A stretch of 64,000 nt of DNA from Faecalibacterium hattorii (GCF_003287455.1 NZ_PRLC01000001.1:124001-188000), one strand, 5' to 3'; positions 24,645 through 33,807 are shown, counted from the stretch's first letter. Numbers and translations: made by a program. Notes: generated by a model not told the origin, from the letters alone.

Positions 24645-26976
24645 GATCTTCAAGCAGTTGGCCCGCCACTGGGCCGCCTGTCTTGTCGTGGTAGCCTTGC
24701 TGATCGTACAGGCGTACTGCGACCTTTCCCTGCCGGACTACACGAGCAAGATCGTGGACACCGGCATCCAGCAGGGCGGCATTGAAAGCCCCCTGCCCCA
24801 GACCCTGCGCTCCTCCACGCTGGACGCCCTCTCGCTTCTGATGAGTGAGGAAGACGCCGCTGCGTTTGAGAACGCCTACGAGTATTACGTTCAGGACGAC
24901 GGCGTTTTGAAACTGCGCAGTGACCTGACCGCCGACGAACGCGCCGCCCTCGAAGAGGCCGTGACTGTGCCGGACATCGTGCTGTATATGACGGCTTCCC
25001 AAACCGCCAACGGCACCGGGATGCCCGCCCAGAGCCTGACCCCGCTTTCGGAGTATCCGCCGGCTTCGTCCGGTGGGGAAGCCGCCAGCAGCGCCGCTTC
25101 TCCTACGGCAGAGAGCACCGACGAAACGGAGACCGTCGCCCCCACTGCTGACGACCTCGACGCCGTGTGCGCCCAGTTTGCCGCCATGGCCCAGATGCCG
25201 GGCTTCTCCCGCGAGATGATCCAGCAGCAGTTGGCCGGTGCACTGGCGCAGATGGACGAGACCACCCTTTCCAGCATGGCCAGTCAGGCCACCCTCCTCG
25301 TCAGCTTGGAGTACGAAGCGCAGGGCGTCGCCCATGACGTCCAGATGCAGTACCTCTTCCGGGTGGGCGGGCAGATGCTGGGCCTGACCCTGCTGATGGT
25401 GGCCGTGGCCATTCTTGTGGGCCTCATCGCCTCCCGCGTTTCCGCCGCCATCGGCCGCGACCTGCGCCGGGAGACCTTCTCCTCGGTCATCCACTTTTCC
25501 AACGCGGAGATCGAGAATTTCTCCACCGCTTCCCTCATCACCCGCACCACCAACGACATCCAGCAGGTGCAGTTCGTCTGCGTCATCCTGTTGCGGATGG
25601 TGGCCTACGCGCCCATTTTGGGCATGGGCGGCATCTTCCATGTGGTGCAGGGCAACACCGGCCTTGCATGGATCATCGTGCTGGATGTGGTGCTGCTGCT
25701 CACTCTCATCGCCTTTTTGATGAATTTCGCCATGCCGAAGTTCAAGATCATGCAGACCTTGGTGGATAAGCTGAACCTCGTCAGCCGCGAGATCCTGACC
25801 GGCGTGATGCCGGTGCGCGCGTTCAGCCGCGAAAAATTTGAGGAAGAGCGCTTCGACAAGGCCAGCCGCGAGCTGATGGGCACCCAGTTGTTCACCAACC
25901 GCGCCATGGTCGCCATGATGCCTTTTATGACCCTCATCATGAACGGCACCAGTCTGCTCATCGTCTGGTTCGGCGGCAAGGCCATCGATGCGGGCAATAT
26001 GCAGGTGGGCGAGATGATCGCCTTCATCACCTACACGATGCAGATCGTCATGTCCTTCCTGATGCTGGCCATGGTGGCCGTGATGCTGCCCCGCGCCGGT
26101 GTCGCTGCAGACCGCATCGACGAAGTCTGCCGCACTGCCGCCTCCATCCACGACCCCGACGAAGCCACGGCCAAGCCCGCGCTGGAGCGCAAGGGCTGGA
26201 AGGGCGTCGTCAAGTTCGAGGACGTGAGCTTCCGCTTCCCCGGCGCCGACAGCGACGCGCTGGAGCACATCAGCTTCACCGCCGAGCCGGGCCAGACCAC
26301 CGCCATCATCGGCTCCACCGGCTGCGGCAAATCCACCCTGCTCAACCTCATCCCCCGCTTCTATGATACCACCGGCGGCAGAGTGACCGTAGACGGCATC
26401 GATGTCCGCGACATGCCGCAGGAAACGCTCCACAGTCTGCTGGGCTATGTGCCCCAGAAGGGTGTGCTGTTCAGCGGCACCATCGAGAGCAACCTGAAAT
26501 TCGGCGGTGAGCAGATCACCGACGCCGACATGAAGAAGGCCGCCTCCATCGCACAGGCGGAGGAGTTCATCAGCACCAAGCCCGACGGCTACGCCAGCCC
26601 CATTGCGCAGGGCGGCTCCAACGTTTCCGGCGGCCAGAAGCAGCGGCTTTCCATTGCGCGTGCCATCGCGAAGGATCCGCGCATCTATCTGTTTGACGAC
26701 AGCTTCTCGGCGCTGGACTACAAGACCGACGTCACCCTGCGCCGGGCGCTGAAAGCCCAGACCGACAACGCCACCGTCATCATCGTGGCACAGCGCATCT
26801 CCACCGTGCTCCACGCCAACCAGATCCTCGTTCTCGACGAGGGCCGTCTCGTCGGCGTGGGCACCCATGCACAGCTGATGGCCTCCTGCCCCGAATATCA
26901 GGAGATCGCCCGCAGCCAGCTGAGCCAGAAAGAGCTCGACCTCAAAGACCTGAACAACGGAAAGGAGGGTGATTGA
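24637..26976 (+). CDS. ABC exporter subunit 1 (degenerate nucleotide site)
   Basis: 779 aa: membrane domain plus ATPase in one chain. Between the first helix and the second (about residue 240) lies an unusual 190-residue Ala/Ser/Glu-rich extracytoplasmic insertion. The ATPase has Walker A GSTGCGKST and a canonical signature NVSGGQ. The Walker B catalytic Glu is Asp (LFDDSFSALD) and the H-loop His is Gln (VAQRIST). These substitutions mark the non-hydrolysing half of a heterodimeric exporter. It starts inside the marR 3' end, and subunit 2 follows 1 bp later. Confidence 0.93.
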   Translation: MGKIFKQLARHWAACLVVVALLIVQAYCDLSLPDYTSKIVDTGIQQGGIESPLPQTLRSSTLDALSLLMSEEDAAAFENAYEYYVQDDGVLKLRSDLTADERAALEEAVTVPDIVLYMTASQTANGTGMPAQSLTPLSEYPPASSGGEAASSAASPTAESTDETETVAPTADDLDAVCAQFAAMAQMPGFSREMIQQQLAGALAQMDETTLSSMASQATLLVSLEYEAQGVAHDVQMQYLFRVGGQMLGLTLLMVAVAILVGLIASRVSAAIGRDLRRETFSSVIHFSNAEIENFSTASLITRTTNDIQQVQFVCVILLRMVAYAPILGMGGIFHVVQGNTGLAWIIVLDVVLLLTLIAFLMNFAMPKFKIMQTLVDKLNLVSREILTGVMPVRAFSREKFEEERFDKASRELMGTQLFTNRAMVAMMPFMTLIMNGTSLLIVWFGGKAIDAGNMQVGEMIAFITYTMQIVMSFLMLAMVAVMLPRAGVAADRIDEVCRTAASIHDPDEATAKPALERKGWKGVVKFEDVSFRFPGADSDALEHISFTAEPGQTTAIIGSTGCGKSTLLNLIPRFYDTTGGRVTVDGIDVRDMPQETLHSLLGYVPQKGVLFSGTIESNLKFGGEQITDADMKKAASIAQAEEFISTKPDGYASPIAQGGSNVSGGQKQRLSIARAIAKDPRIYLFDDSFSALDYKTDVTLRRALKAQTDNATVIIVAQRISTVLHANQILVLDEGRLVGVGTHAQLMASCPEYQEIARSQLSQKELDLKDLNNGKEGD

Positions 26977-26977
26977 T

Positions 26978-28789
26978 ATGCCAAGACCCGGACGCCAGAC
27001 CACCGAGCGTGCCAAGGACTTCAAGGGCACGCTGCTCCAGTTGGTCAAGGCCATGAGCACCTATAAGATCTCCCTCATCGTCGTCATCGTCTTCGCCATC
27101 CTCTCCACCGTCTTCAACATTGCCGGCCCGAAGATCCTCGCCAAGGCCACCACGGCCCTTGCGACCGGCTGGATCGCGAAGCTGCGCGGCATTGGCAGCA
27201 TCGACTTCGGCTATATCGGCAAGATCTTGCTGATCCTGCTGGCGATGTACCTCTGCTCGGCAGCGTTCAGCTTCATTCAGGGCTGGCTGATGACCGGCCT
27301 TTCCCAGAAAGTCTGCTACGACTTCCGCCGCCAGATCAGCGAAAAGATCAACCGCCTTCCCCTCGCCTACTTTGAAAAGCGGACCGTCGGCGAGGTGCTC
27401 TCCCGCATCACCAACGATGTGGACACCCTCGGCCAGAGCCTGAACCAGAGCATCACCCAGCTCATCACCAGCGTGACGACCATGATCGGCGTGCTCATCA
27501 TGATGCTGTCCATCAGCCCCAAGATGACCCTGATCGCGCTGCTCATCCTGCCTGTTTCGCTGGCGCTGGTGATGCTGGTGGTCAAGTTCAGCCAGAAGTA
27601 CTTCAAGGCCCAGCAGGCCACCTTGGGCGTCGTGAACGGTCAGGTGGAGGAGGTCTACTCCGGCCACAACGTCATTAAGGCGTTCAACCGGGAAGCCCGT
27701 GTGCTGGCCGATTTCAACGCCGTCAACGATAAGCTCTTTGAATCCGCTTGGAAAAGCCAGTTCCTCTCCGGCCTGATGCAGCCCATCATGAACTTTGTGG
27801 GCAACCTCGGCTATGTGGCCGTGGCCATCGTCGGCAGCATTTTTGCCGCCAACGGTACCATCACCATCGGCGACATTCAGGCTTTCATCCAGTATGTCAA
27901 GAACTTCACCCAGCCCATCCAGCAGCTCGCGCAGGTGTCCAACATGCTGCAGAGCATGGCCGCTGCCGCCGAGCGCGTCTTCGAGTTCCTGAATGAGCCC
28001 GAAGAAGACCAGCTCGCCGACCCGGCCCGCCGGGCAGACCCCGCCAGCATCGATGGTCAGGTCACCTTCGACCACGTCAAGTTCGGCTATGTGCCCGAAA
28101 AGACCATCATCCACGATTTCAGCTGCACCGTCAACCCCGGCGAAAAGGTCGCCATCGTCGGCCCCACCGGCGCAGGCAAGACCACCATGGTCAAGCTGCT
28201 GATGCGCTTCTACGACGTAGATTCCGGCTCTATCACCCTGAACGGCCACGACATCCGCGATTTTGACCGCAGCGCCCTGCGCGAAGGCTTCGGCATGGTG
28301 CTTCAGGATACGTGGCTGTTCAAGGGCACCATCATGGAGAACATCCGGTATGGCCGCCTCGACGCCACCGATGAAGAGGTCATTGCCGCCGCCAAGGCTG
28401 CCAACGCCGACCACTTCATCCGCACCCTGCCCGGCGGCTACCAGATGGAGCTGAATGAGGACGCCTCCAACGTCAGCCAAGGCCAGAAGCAGCTGCTGAC
28501 CATTGCCCGCGCCATTCTGGCCGACAACCGCATCCTGATCCTCGACGAAGCCACCAGCAGCGTGGACACCCGCACCGAGCAGCGCATTCAGACCGCCATG
28601 GACAACCTGATGCGCGGCCGCACCAGCTTCATCATCGCCCACCGCCTGTCCACCATCAAGGACGCCGACCTCATCCTCGTGATGCGGGACGGCGACATCG
28701 TGGAGCAGGGCACCCACGATCAGCTGCTGGAAGCCGGCGGCTTCTACGCCGACCTCTACAACAGCCAGTTTGAAGATGTGGTAGACTAA
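26978..28789 (+). CDS. ABC exporter subunit 2 (catalytic nucleotide site)
   Basis: 603 aa. The ATG at 26978 has AGGAGG 9 nt upstream; an in-frame GTG 9 bp earlier sits inside that site. Six transmembrane helices precede an ATPase with Walker A GPTGAGKT, Walker B LILDEATSSVD (catalytic Glu present) and the H-loop AHRLST. Its signature is degenerate, NVSQGQ. This complements subunit 1, giving one active and one inactive composite site. Substrate unknown; multidrug or peptide export is typical of the family. Confidence 0.94.
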   Translation: MPRPGRQTTERAKDFKGTLLQLVKAMSTYKISLIVVIVFAILSTVFNIAGPKILAKATTALATGWIAKLRGIGSIDFGYIGKILLILLAMYLCSAAFSFIQGWLMTGLSQKVCYDFRRQISEKINRLPLAYFEKRTVGEVLSRITNDVDTLGQSLNQSITQLITSVTTMIGVLIMMLSISPKMTLIALLILPVSLALVMLVVKFSQKYFKAQQATLGVVNGQVEEVYSGHNVIKAFNREARVLADFNAVNDKLFESAWKSQFLSGLMQPIMNFVGNLGYVAVAIVGSIFAANGTITIGDIQAFIQYVKNFTQPIQQLAQVSNMLQSMAAAAERVFEFLNEPEEDQLADPARRADPASIDGQVTFDHVKFGYVPEKTIIHDFSCTVNPGEKVAIVGPTGAGKTTMVKLLMRFYDVDSGSITLNGHDIRDFDRSALREGFGMVLQDTWLFKGTIMENIRYGRLDATDEEVIAAAKAANADHFIRTLPGGYQMELNEDASNVSQGQKQLLTIARAILADNRILILDEATSSVDTRTEQRIQTAMDNLMRGRTSFIIAHRLSTIKDADLILVMRDGDIVEQGTHDQLLEAGGFYADLYNSQFEDVVD

Positions 28790-28809
28790 TTCCGCACTTC
28801 CTTCTCTGT

Positions 28810-28854
28810 GAAAATCCCTCAGATTTCGTCTTGAAACCTGAGGGATTTTCTTTT
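28810..28854 (+). terminator. Terminator after the ABC exporter
   Basis: GAAAATCCCTCAG and CTGAGGGATTTTC form a 13-bp stem, with further T residues following. Confidence 0.9.
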
Positions 28855-28881
28855 GTCATTCCGTGGCGGATGTGCTATAAT
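28853..28881 (+). promoter_or_regulatory. Promoter of azlCD
   Basis: TTGTCA, 17-nt spacer, TATAAT with an extended TGC element. It begins in the tail of the preceding terminator. Confidence 0.75.
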
Positions 28882-28921
28882 CATTTCTGTGTCTTGAAGT
28901 AGGAAAGGAGTTTGAAACTCA

Positions 28922-29665
28922 ATGGAAACTGCAACCAGACCCTACGCATTCAGCCGGAAGGTGTTCTGCGAGGGGATGCGGGACGGCGTGCCCATCGCGC
29001 TGGGCTATTTCGCCGTCTCATTTTCGCTGGGCATTGCGGCCCGCAGCGCTGGCCTGACCCCCATCCAAGGTTTTATTGCCAGCTTGTTCAACAACGCTTC
29101 TGCCGGCGAGTACGCCGCATTTTCGCTGATCGCCGCCGGGGCCACCTATGTGGAAGTGGCCATCATCACACTGATCGCCAACGCGCGGTATCTGCTGATG
29201 AGCTGCGCACTGGCCCAGCGGTTTGCCCCCGGCACGCCCTTTTTCCACCGGCTCATCATCGGCTACGATGTCACCGATGAGCTGTTCGGCATCACCATCG
29301 CCCGGCCGGGCTGCCTGAACCCGTTCTACACCTATGGCGCCATCACGCTGGCTGCCCCGGCATGGGCCATGGGCACGGCGCTGGGCATCGTGGCGGGCAA
29401 CCTGCTGCCCCTGCGGGCCGTCAGTGCGCTGAGCGTGGCGCTCTATGGCATGTTCCTCGCCATCATCATTCCCCCGGCCCGGAAGAACAAGGTCGTGGCG
29501 GCGCTGGTAGCGCTGAGCTTTGCTCTCAGCTTCGCATGCAATTACCTGCCGGGGATCGCGTCTCTCTCCGACGGCACCCGCACCATCCTGCTGACGGTGC
29601 TGATCTCCTGCGGGGCGGCGCTCCTGTTCCCCGTGAAAAATAATGCAGAGGAGGCCGCACAATGA
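28922..29665 (+). CDS. azlC: AzlC-type branched-chain amino acid exporter, large subunit
   Basis: 247 aa with several hydrophobic helices and AzlC motifs (GVPIALGYFAVSFSLG, NARYLLMSCAL, YDVTDELFGI). AzlC with AzlD exports branched-chain amino acids and analogues. The stop overlaps the azlD start by 4 bp. Confidence 0.92.
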   Translation: METATRPYAFSRKVFCEGMRDGVPIALGYFAVSFSLGIAARSAGLTPIQGFIASLFNNASAGEYAAFSLIAAGATYVEVAIITLIANARYLLMSCALAQRFAPGTPFFHRLIIGYDVTDELFGITIARPGCLNPFYTYGAITLAAPAWAMGTALGIVAGNLLPLRAVSALSVALYGMFLAIIIPPARKNKVVAALVALSFALSFACNYLPGIASLSDGTRTILLTVLISCGAALLFPVKNNAEEAAQ

Positions 29666-29973
29666 CCTACAACAATTGGATCTACATTGCCGTGATGGCC
29701 GCCGTTTCTTACGCCATCCGCGTGCTGCCGCTGACTTTGATCCGCAAACCCATCAAGAACCAGTTCATCCAGTCGTTTTTGTACTATGTGCCCTATGTGA
29801 CCTTGGCCGTGATGACCTTCCCGGCCATCGTCAACGCCACCCAGAACCCGGTGGCCGGTGCGGTGGCATTGGTGGTCGGCATTGCAGCCGCATGGTGCGG
29901 GGCCAGCCTGTTCCAAGTTTCGGTGGCCTGCTGCGCCGTGGTCTTCGTGATCGAGCTGTTTTTGGTGCACTGA
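29662..29973 (+). CDS. azlD: AzlD-type branched-chain amino acid exporter, small subunit
   Basis: 103 aa with three to four helices. AYAIRVLPL-like YAIRVLPL and PYVTLAVMTFPAI are AzlD features. It is coupled to azlC and followed 9 bp later by the reductase gene. Confidence 0.9.
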   Translation: MTYNNWIYIAVMAAVSYAIRVLPLTLIRKPIKNQFIQSFLYYVPYVTLAVMTFPAIVNATQNPVAGAVALVVGIAAAWCGASLFQVSVACCAVVFVIELFLVH

Positions 29974-29982
29974 GGGATGATG

Positions 29983-30816
29983 ATGCAGAAAATTCTTGTT
30001 TCCGGTGCGGGCGGCTTTGTCGGGGCCCGCGTGATGCACCTCTGGCGCGGGCAAGCGGAGCTGACGATCTTCCCCCGCGGCTTTCTGGCCTCTGCCACGG
30101 AGGAAGAGGTGATCCGGTTCGCCGCACAGGTGCAGCCGGATGTCATCCTGCATCTTGCCGCCCTCTCCGACACCGGCTACTGCCAGCAGCACCCGGAGGA
30201 AAGCCGCCGGGCCAACGTGGAACTGCCCTGCTGGATGGCAAAGGCCGCGAGGGCGGCCGGGGCAAAGCTCGTGGCGTTCAGCTCCGATCAGGTCTATGCC
30301 GGAGTCACACAGGACGGGCCGCTGGCGGAAACGCTTCCGCTCTCCCCGGCCAACGTCTACGGGCAGCACAAGCTGGAAGCCGAGCATCGGGCACTGGAAC
30401 TTCTGCCCGATGCCGTTTTGCTGCGGGTGCCGTGGATGTACGATTTTCCGGGGAATGACCTGCCCATCCGGGGCAATCTGCCGCTGAACCTGCTGCGGGC
30501 TGCGCAGGACGGCACCCCTGTGCAGTTCAGCCGAAACGACTGGCGCGGGGTGAGCTTTGTGCGGGAGATCATCGAAAACCTGCGTTCCGCCCTCGCCCTG
30601 CCCGGCGGGGTATACAACTTCGGCAGCGGGAACGATGCCAACATGGCCGAGACGGCGAAGCAGTTTGCCGAGCAGATGGGCATCACGGTGAAGTTCGAAC
30701 CCGCCGACTGGCACCGCAACCTGCTGATGGACGGCAGCAAAGCCGCCGCGCAGGGCATCCGCTTCCGTTCCACGCTGGACGGTTTTGCGGAGTGCCTCAA
30801 ATATGATCACGCTTAA
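29983..30816 (+). CDS. RmlD-like short-chain sugar-nucleotide reductase
   Basis: 277 aa. Of three consecutive ATGs, the last (29983) sits 6 nt after GAGGG. Rossmann motif GAGGFVG near the start, and the catalytic YxxxK as YGQHK. The RmlD substrate domain includes SSDQVYAG. The family reduces dTDP-4-keto-6-deoxy sugars, but no rml genes are adjacent. The position after azlCD suggests only convenient co-transcription. Substrate unknown. Confidence 0.8.
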   Translation: MQKILVSGAGGFVGARVMHLWRGQAELTIFPRGFLASATEEEVIRFAAQVQPDVILHLAALSDTGYCQQHPEESRRANVELPCWMAKAARAAGAKLVAFSSDQVYAGVTQDGPLAETLPLSPANVYGQHKLEAEHRALELLPDAVLLRVPWMYDFPGNDLPIRGNLPLNLLRAAQDGTPVQFSRNDWRGVSFVREIIENLRSALALPGGVYNFGSGNDANMAETAKQFAEQMGITVKFEPADWHRNLLMDGSKAAAQGIRFRSTLDGFAECLKYDHA

Positions 30817-30859
30817 AAAATCCTCTGGAACGACAGACGCCATTCCAGAGGATTTTTTT
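30815..30859 (+). terminator. Bidirectional terminator between the RmlD-like gene and spoIVA
   Basis: AAAAAATCCTCTGGAA / TTCCAGAGGATTTTTT forms a perfect stem with A and T runs on both ends. It serves both convergent genes. Confidence 0.95.
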
Positions 30860-30860
30860 A

Positions 30861-32357
30861 TTACAGCAGGATGCAGATAAGCCCGCTGCACCCGTCGTTG
30901 ATGACCTTTTCCAGCGTATCCTGCAAGCGGCCCCGCGCCTCCTGCGGCATATGCAGGAGCTTGTTCTGCAGCCCCTCGTTGACGAGCTCATGCAGGCTTT
31001 TGCCGAAGATGTTCGACTCCCACAGCCGCTCCGGGTCGGACTCGAAGTCGCCGAGAAGGCTCTGCACAAGGTCTTCGCTCTGCTTTTCGGTGCCGACGAT
31101 GGGGTTGATCTCGGTGTGGATGACGGCTTTGAGCATATGGATGGAAGGAGCGCTGGCTTCCAGCCGGACGCCGTACCGCCCGCCCTGCCGGATGATCTCC
31201 GGCTCTTCCAGCGAGAGTTCGTCGATGGTGGGCATCACGATGCCGTAGCCGGTGGCTTCCACCTGCTCCAAGGCGCTGCGGATCTTCTCATATTCGCGCT
31301 TGGCCTTGGCCAGCTCAATGATGCAGGGCATCAGGCCCGCTTCGTCGCCGATGGCAAGGCCGGTCTGCTCACTGAGGACGCGGTAGAACACATCCGGTTT
31401 GAGCAGCACCGTTACCCGCACCACGCCCTCGGAAAGGTTCATCCCGCTGAGGGCAGAGCGCTCCACCGAATCGCTGGCAAGGGCCCCGGCGCTGTTTTGG
31501 GCCGGGACGTCCTTCATCCGTGCGATCTGCTCTGAAAACTCCATGGCAGCGGTATAAATTTCCGTTTGCAGCCAGTGGCCGCTGTCCAGCATCGTTACCC
31601 AGCGGGGGATGGCGAAATCCAGCTCCCGCACCGGGAATTCGTAGAGCACCCGGCGCAGGATTTCGTGCAGGGCGGCCCGGTCAAGGTCGATGCAGCTCAC
31701 GGGGAGGACACTGCGCCCGTAACTCTGTTCCAACTGAGCGGCCAGCGCCTGTGTCTCCGGGGCGTCGGGGTGGGTGCTGTTGAGCAGGATGACGAAAGGT
31801 TTGCCCAGCGCTTCCAGCTCCTCCACCACCCGCTGTTCGGCGGGAAGATAATTTTCCCGCGGGATCTCGCTGATGGTTCCGTCGGTGGTGACGACGATGC
31901 CGATGGTGGAGTGGTCCCGGATGACTTTGCGGGTTCCGGTCTCGGCGGCAAGGTCGAAGGGGATCTCCTCGTCGAACCACGGGCTTTTGACCATCCGGGG
32001 CTTCTCGTTTTCCTCGTGGCCCATGGCTCCGTCCACCATATAGCCCACGCAGTCGATGAGACGGATGCGGCACTCTCCCCCGCCCTCCAATTGCAGCGGG
32101 ACCGCGTTCTCCGGGATAAATTTCGGCTCGGTGGTCATAATGGTGCGGCCCGCAGCCGACTGGGGCAGTTCGTCCCGTGCGCGGAGGCGGGCGTCGTCGT
32201 TTTCAATGGCGGGCAGCACCAGCTGCTCCATGAATTGCTTGATGAGAGTGCTTTTGCCGGTGCGCACCGGGCCCACCACGCCGATCAAGATCTCGCCGCC
32301 GGTGCGGGCACCGATCTCGCGGCAGACCGTGGCTTCCAATCGTTCCTGTTTCTCCAA
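30861..32357 (-). CDS. spoIVA: Stage IV sporulation protein A
   Basis: 498 aa, full length against about 492 aa in Bacillus. P-loop GPVRTGKST (residues about 29-37), TRAFAC-type GTPase-like core with LIDCVGYMVDGAMGH, and a conserved C-terminal region ending LICILL. SpoIVA hydrolyses ATP to polymerise as the basement layer of the spore coat. The start is TTG at 32357 with AGGAGG 8 nt upstream. The frame has no lesions, which is notable because Faecalibacterium-type organisms are described as non-sporing. Confidence 0.95.
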   Translation of the reverse strand: MEKQERLEATVCREIGARTGGEILIGVVGPVRTGKSTLIKQFMEQLVLPAIENDDARLRARDELPQSAAGRTIMTTEPKFIPENAVPLQLEGGGECRIRLIDCVGYMVDGAMGHEENEKPRMVKSPWFDEEIPFDLAAETGTRKVIRDHSTIGIVVTTDGTISEIPRENYLPAEQRVVEELEALGKPFVILLNSTHPDAPETQALAAQLEQSYGRSVLPVSCIDLDRAALHEILRRVLYEFPVRELDFAIPRWVTMLDSGHWLQTEIYTAAMEFSEQIARMKDVPAQNSAGALASDSVERSALSGMNLSEGVVRVTVLLKPDVFYRVLSEQTGLAIGDEAGLMPCIIELAKAKREYEKIRSALEQVEATGYGIVMPTIDELSLEEPEIIRQGGRYGVRLEASAPSIHMLKAVIHTEINPIVGTEKQSEDLVQSLLGDFESDPERLWESNIFGKSLHELVNEGLQNKLLHMPQEARGRLQDTLEKVINDGCSGLICILL

Positions 32358-32423
32358 AATGGTCTCCTCCTGTCCGCGTCTGCGTTCTCAGAAGCAGTGT
32401 ATTCGGCGGCACGGCGGAATAGT

Positions 32424-32455
32424 ACAGCCCCTCCCATTTCTCCGGGAGGGGCTGT
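32424..32455 (-). terminator. Stem-loop after rpiR, possible terminator
   Basis: ACAGCCCCTCCC / GGGAGGGGCTGT is a perfect 12-bp stem with an 8-nt loop. No T-run follows on the minus strand, so termination may be weak, or the stem may protect or regulate the spoIVA leader. Confidence 0.55.
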
Positions 32456-32470
32456 GAAGATCGGCATGAT

Positions 32471-33316
32471 TTATAGCAGCTTGATGGCAACGGCTTCGCT
32501 GGTGCGGTCCTGCGCGTCGGTGGTCTGCTGGGGGTCGTCGAGCATATAGCGGAGCAGCAGCACTTCGGCCACGTAGAGCACCGCCACTTTGATGGGGATG
32601 CTGCCGGAGTCCAGCGGGCTTTCCTGTGCGCCGCAGAGCAGGACCACATCGGCCAGCGCTGCGCCGGGTGAGTCCTCGTAGTGGGTCAGCAGGATGATCT
32701 TGGCCCCCGACGCCTTGGCGGTGCGCAGGGTCTCCATCATATCGCGGGTCGCACCCGAATAGGAGACAAAGAGCACCACGTCCTCTTCGGTCATCAGGCT
32801 GGCGGAGAGCAGCTGCAGGTGGCTGTCCCCTGCGGTGCGGAACTTATTGGACAGGCTGGAAAAACGGGCGCAGATGTCGTTGGCCAGCAGCATACTGCCG
32901 CCCTGCCCTAGGCAGAATACCTGCTTGGCGGCACGCAGCAGATCCACCGCCTGATCCACCGCATCCGGCGAAAGGGCGTTCTGGGTGCCGTTGATGGCGG
33001 TGATGAACAGCGCGCTTGCGTGTTCGCAGAGCTTGGCCGTGGTCGTGCCCGGCTCCGGCTCCGACTGGTTGATGAGCGAAGCGGTCACATTGGCCTGTGC
33101 CAGCGCGATGCGCATCTCGTGATACCCCTCGAACCCCAGCGCCCGGCAGAAGCGGAACACGGTAGCTTCCGCCACATTGCAGGCCCGCGCCAGCGAGGAG
33201 ATCGAAAGGTACTGCGCTTCGTCGGCGTGGTGGATCAGATAATCGGCCACCATCCGCCCGGATTTGGTCAGTTCGTCCTGCCGTTGGTGCAGCAGCTCCC
33301 AGAAATTCGTAGACAT
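32471..33316 (-). CDS. RpiR-family regulator (probable sialic-acid operon repressor)
   Basis: 281 aa. The N-terminal RpiR HTH (SISSLARACNVAEATVFRFCRALGF, here quoted in two parts: SISSLARACNV and AEATVFRFCRALGF) precedes a C-terminal SIS phosphosugar-binding domain (GQGGSMLLAND, VSYSGATRD). The start at 33316 has AGGAG upstream; the longer frame does not. It is divergent from the nan operon, whose control by RpiR-type NanR binding ManNAc-6-P is known in other Firmicutes. It likely binds the GAAAA-N-TTTTC dyads between the two genes. Confidence 0.88.
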   Translation of the reverse strand: MSTNFWELLHQRQDELTKSGRMVADYLIHHADEAQYLSISSLARACNVAEATVFRFCRALGFEGYHEMRIALAQANVTASLINQSEPEPGTTTAKLCEHASALFITAINGTQNALSPDAVDQAVDLLRAAKQVFCLGQGGSMLLANDICARFSSLSNKFRTAGDSHLQLLSASLMTEEDVVLFVSYSGATRDMMETLRTAKASGAKIILLTHYEDSPGAALADVVLLCGAQESPLDSGSIPIKVAVLYVAEVLLLRYMLDDPQQTTDAQDRTSEAVAIKLL

Positions 33317-33398
33317 GTGTTCTTCTCCTACTCCTTGCCCGACCCGGTGCCCGCAGCCCGCCGACTCCATTGTCGGGATTTGCTCTTTCTCATAGGAA

Positions 33399-33427
33399 AG
33401 TATAAAAGAATCTTTCCCTCTTGACAA
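33399..33427 (-). promoter_or_regulatory. Promoter of rpiR
   Basis: Minus-strand TTGTCA, 17-nt spacer, TATACT, about 85 bp before the start codon. Confidence 0.7.
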
Positions 33428-33505
33428 GAGGCGCTTTTATCACAAAATTCCTCCGGTTTTCTGTGCAGAGCATCCAATTTTCCTTGAAAAGTATGACTCA
33501 TTTAG

Positions 33506-33733
33506 GAAAATTCTTTTCAAAATCGTCCATTTTCAACCCTTTCTGACGCGAAAACAATTTTCAGCATTCAAAAACGTTTCATTTTCAAAATAGTTACAAA
33601 ATAGATACAATCGCCAAAAATACCACCGTTTTTGTGGAAATTATCGCATAATCTGCTCGATTTGGTGGATATGAACAAGAAAACTTTTTCAAAGTTGTGC
33701 ATTGTGCAGATAGACAAAATGAAAAGAATTTTC
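33506..33733 (+). promoter_or_regulatory. Cluster of RpiR-type operator dyads
   Basis: Three 13-bp inverted repeats, GAAAA-N3-TTTTC, occur at 33506-33518, 33550-33562 and 33721-33733. A fourth with a 2-nt spacer lies at 33679-33690. The last 13-mer fills the spacer of the nan promoter. The rest of the roughly 490-bp rpiR-nan gap (33317-33807) is AT-rich and I see no gene in it. Confidence 0.65.
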
Positions 33734-33739
33734 TATAAT
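33711..33739 (+). promoter_or_regulatory. Promoter of the sialic acid operon
   Basis: TAGACA, 17-nt spacer, TATAAT, with an operator-like dyad inside the spacer. It is about 70 bp before the binding-protein start. Confidence 0.75.
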
Positions 33740-33807
33740 AAGGCCAACAACCGTGGCTTGGCACGATAAGCCGCGACACATTTGATGATATGCAAGGAGA
33801 ATTCGTT

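Noticed and set aside
26969-26977. GTG start for ABC subunit 2
   Set aside because: It lies inside the AGGAGGG ribosome site; the ATG at 26978 is correctly spaced.
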